A stretch of DNA of 64,000 nt from Phytophthora quininea (taxonomy: Eukaryota; Oomycota; Peronosporomycetes; Peronosporales; Peronosporaceae). Positions within the stretch are counted from its first letter, which is position 1. Each line of letters begins with the position of its first letter. The notes beneath the pieces are model-generated. The model was not told where the DNA came from. It ran no database searches and worked only from the letters and a program-made list of their open reading frames with translations. The stretch is taken from positions 62,001 to 126,000 of the forward strand of contig JAAVTG010001003.1 of NCBI GenBank assembly GCA_011947345.1, given 5' to 3'. The translations under genes and the position numbers were made by a program. Positions 61,100-64,000 of the stretch are shown in pieces.

Positions 61100-62727
61100 G
61101 CTTGAATACCTCAGACTTTTTCGGCGTGCTTAGCCCAGGAGCACCACGCGTGCTTTCGGAGTTTTGTGAGGGGTGGACTCCGGAGAGCCGGTCACCGGTG
61201 CCTCAGGTGACAGGCTCTCATCCCGGCCTTCACGGTTATATGGACGCTAGTGGCGCAGGCTGCTGTGTGCTCGATCCGGGCCAAGGGGCTTTCATTGTAC
61301 TACAATACGACGCGGACGAACGTGACATGATTGCCGGGCCGTTCGACATCAATGTTTGCGACCCGTTCTGCATAGCACTGGCGACGGTACTCCTCGCGCC
61401 CACATAGTGTTCTATGCTTTGCTCCGCGGCGGCCACACATCAAGGCACGGACAGCTAACAGGACGGCGATGGTCCGGGTGAACTCTATCGCTGCATCGGG
61501 CTCTCAGAGGCCACGCACAGGTTTAGGATCTCATCCGGTCATCTATCGGATCGCTGCAACCGCCTAGTCGATGCGGGATCAAGGTTGCAGGACAGTACCT
61601 CTCACCGAGTATGTACTAACTCTGTGGATCTGTGTGGTGGACGCAGGTTCTAGTGCCGCCAGAGGATAGATACGTGTACAATACCTTCTCCACCGCTTAA
61701 AGACCGCATCATTAGCCTTAATCTCCAAGGCAGTGTACGATATGACACGGAAACAAGGGACTCGTGCGGCCAGTTCCGGAATCAATCTCCCAAGTGCCAA
61801 TGTTCTACCACAGCCCACTCACGCGAACTCCTCGAATTTGCAATGGTCTGCTGGGCAGACCGAATTGGTAGCAGGACGAACTCGGCGTCGACCCTACTGT
61901 CCAGACTTAGGGATCTTGGGTGGAATCATCTCCAACGATACGGCTACAATGTCCAGCTCTCCGATGCACACATGCTCGCTGTTGCAAACAACCTGTCACA
62001 TTGCGAATTCTATTCACTCTCCGACACGCCCTCGACTTCGGCCAACCCCACGACCGCATTGTCTTGGGGGAGCTGCAATCGTGGGTTACATCTTTTGCTC
62101 AGACGCTCCGAATACCAGTCCGTAGACGGCAAGTTCACGACGTCCGCGGTACAACGGAGATATTTTACATTCAAGGACAGCTCAGGACGGGCGACCAAGC
62201 ATAAACTAACTGCGACCAATGTCACGGTGCAGATAAGAGGCAGTAAGACGGATCAATTTGGAGATACCACCACGAGGACGCTCAGCAGATCCGGGGACGA
62301 TAAATTGTGCCCTGTAAGAGCAGCGTGGGCACTAGTAGCAAAAACTATCCGACCAAATATGCCCGCCGCTGGTCCAGTGTGCGCGTGTCATGACAACAGA
62401 TCGGTATCAGCGGAGGACCTGAGCAGGGGATAAAACAGGAAGCTGAAAAGTCTGGGGGAACGGCAACTTCTTCGGAATGCACTCGCTACGAAGTGGTAGG
62501 AGCGACGGGACTCTTTTCAGCTGACGCCAACAAGGCGACTGTTAATTACACGGCAGGTGGAAGAGCGATTGTTTCCAGCAGTATATATATATATCGATCG
62601 CGCAACAGCCGTTACACTGGCACCATCGATGTTGGACCACGCGACTAAGCATCGGCTACCAGCACATTCACCGACGGCTCACTTCACTCAAAATGGAAAA
62701 CCTCCTCTACGAGGAAACCGTCGATAA
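61100..62727 (+). mobile_element. DIRS/Ngaro-like retroelement remnant with tyrosine recombinase
   Basis: DIRS-like elements use a reverse transcriptase plus a tyrosine recombinase. Seen: an RNase H-like opening GLHGYMDASGAGCCVLDPG (about 61222-61278) with a following INVCDPFCIALAT strand, then a recombinase from about 61843. The recombinase has LGWNHLQRYGYNVQLSD, the first catalytic Arg box LHLLLRRSEYQSVDG (about 62083-62127), a beta region VQIRGSKTDQFGD, the H-x-L-R box (MHSLRSG, about 62477-62497) and the region around the catalytic Tyr (62546-62595). It ends at a TAA at 62725-62727. Most of the RT is absent. Breaks: GGGG 62426-62429, GGGGG 62454-62458, AA 62544-62545, plus one near 62490. 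No terminal repeats were recognised. Confidence 0.65.
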
Positions 62728-63056
62728 TTTGCTTCAACCCGCTCGCGTTCGAGCGTGGCCCCCAATCTGCGAATAGAAAAGAAGCATTTCATAAAGAAAC
62801 TTATGCAAGCTACATTGTTCATCGTCACTCGCGTATGTCGCGACAGCGAAATTTTCAACACTTAGCAAGCCATTCACATAGCCACAATGTGCTTACATAT
62901 TCAGCACACCAGATGCACGGTCATCACTTCACTTGGGATGTAAACAGCAGCGATGGATAGCAATTTCCAGCACACGATTTGGATACAGAGGAAACACCAA
63001 GTTGGCATTCTTTTGAATACATTTCTTCAACAATCCGAAACATAATTTAATTAGAT
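62728..63056. other. spacer between DIRS-like and Tc1-like elements
   Basis: No coding sequence seen; may include the 3' flank of either element. Confidence 0.4.
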
Positions 63057-63890
63057 TCAGTTACAACGCGTATGAAGGCAGGAAAGCAGTCTTGCGACTG
63101 CAAGGTGGACAGTCTCTAAAAAAATGTTGGAAGTAAAATACATGGATAAAAAGCTCAATAGTACCTCAGCCAGTCCCTTATAGTGATGGATTTTGGCATT
63201 GTCCAGAATCACGACAGATCTCGACAGCGACCAGGGATTGAGTAGCGGTAACATTTCGATACAAAAGCTCGGTGGAATGATTCTGATGAACGTCCCCGGT
63301 GTCGATTCTTCAGGCAACAAAACCTTGGTGATCCAACTCAGCCAATATAGAGCGCCGCTGCCCTCGGGAAAATGGTAGCCGAATAACGGCTTTATGATCT
63401 CGTCGTAACGATACATAACGACGGTATGCTTGATATCCGTCTTTCGACATCTCATCGATAAAGAAGAGTTTATCTGAATAGGAGTAGCTGCCTTGAAGGT
63501 TTTGATTTGTAGGTATCCACCACTTGAAGAGCGCACTCTCTCGCTGCTTTTGTCAACATCTTGCACGATAAATTCATATTAAATACAATGCTCTACAAAT
63601 TGTACTCGAAGACACGTTCTCCAGCTCGGGGTCTCGTTCGTAAGAAACCCTTGGAGCTCCTCCAAATACAATGTCGGGTTCTCTTTGACGTACTGTTTCA
63701 CACGATCAACGACTTCAAGAGGCCACCAAGCCGCCGTAGTTTTCTCTTTTTCTCCTCGACCACTCCCGTCGACAAAAAGAGACCACCGCAAGATAGTACG
63801 TACTTTAGCCCCAAAATGTAGCTGACGTCCTGAACGCTGATGCCGTACACGTACACGAGGAAAAAACTCGCCAACGATAGTCGCTTGCAT
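63057..63890 (-). pseudogene. Tc1/mariner-like DDE transposase
   Basis: Cut-and-paste transposase on the minus strand. N-terminal helix-turn-helix part: WWPLEVVDRVKQYVKENPTL followed by YLEELQGFLTN (about 63745-63640). Catalytic core: FFIDEMSKDGYQAYRRY in one frame near 63460-63405 gives the first Asp. The second Asp lies in a neighbouring frame in SRSVVILDNAKIHHYKGLAE (about 63220-63165), preceded by a hydrophobic stretch and PLLNPWS. The third acidic residue is not securely identified. Frame changes occur near 63600, 63465 and 63310. The V-I-L-D-N-A-x-I-H motif is typical of the superfamily. Inverted repeats were not found; one end may lie beyond 63890. Confidence 0.65.
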
Positions 63891-64000
63891 ATGTCATCGC
63901 CGCATCGTTGACAAAGCGACTTAAAACCGCGAACTGTGGATAGAGGCTATAGGACGACTTGGGAGAGAGGGAAAACAAAGGGTTGAATACAGTAAATCTG

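Noticed and set aside
62580..62595. TATATATATATA simple repeat as a TATA box
   Set aside because: It lies within the recombinase reading frame around the catalytic Tyr.
1..64000. CRISPR arrays or prokaryotic operons
   Set aside because: No regularly spaced repeats; introns and eukaryotic transposons dominate.

Overview
The window looks like an oomycete nuclear genome, most likely a Phytophthora-like plant pathogen. The evidence is two Crinkler (CRN) type effector loci, very short introns (about 54-65 bp) with GTACGT/GTAAGT donors and TTGTAG/CAG acceptors, and the mix of transposons: a Copia element, two non-LTR elements, a Crypton, a DIRS-like element and a Tc1/mariner-like element. The genus is an inference; no rRNA, mitochondrial or marker gene is present to fix it.

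Layout. 1-5.3 kb: gene-poor, with a possible two-exon zinc-ribbon fragment and a decayed acidic ORF. 5.5-14.7 kb: a large minus-strand LINE whose ORF1 carries a CCHC knuckle and an OTU-protease-like domain and whose ORF2 has endonuclease and reverse transcriptase domains. 15.2-15.5 kb: remnant of a spastin/VPS4-like AAA ATPase, cut by a complete Copia retrotransposon (15542-21547, identical LTRs, TCAAC target duplication). 21.9-34.9 kb: the most gene-rich part. It is a cluster of four relatives of one multi-pass membrane LRR protein family (two near-complete genes, one truncated inverted copy, one C-terminal fragment) interleaved with two broken CRN loci, an ankyrin fragment and a small membrane-anchored protein. 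35.7-37.1 kb: a C2H2 zinc-finger protein. 38.3-42.2 kb: a Crypton-type tyrosine recombinase and a second Crypton C-terminal remnant. 48.1-53.1 kb: a 5'-truncated LINE with APE, RT and RNase H. 56.0-57.9 kb: an inverted pair of MULE-like remnants. 59.8-61.0 kb: an unrecognised multi-exon membrane protein gene. 61.2-62.7 kb: a DIRS/Ngaro-like remnant. 63.1-63.9 kb: a Tc1/mariner-like transposase.

Two points matter most to a reader. First, reading frames break again and again exactly where a short homopolymer appears one base too short. I count fifteen such places in unrelated genes, including a Copia copy whose LTRs are identical. This suggests systematic base-calling or polishing errors, so many apparent pseudogenes may be intact. 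Second, the LRR-membrane family has a conserved five-exon structure and a distinctive Cys-rich C-terminal domain, and it is physically mixed with CRN effector loci. It is the best candidate here for an undescribed gene family.
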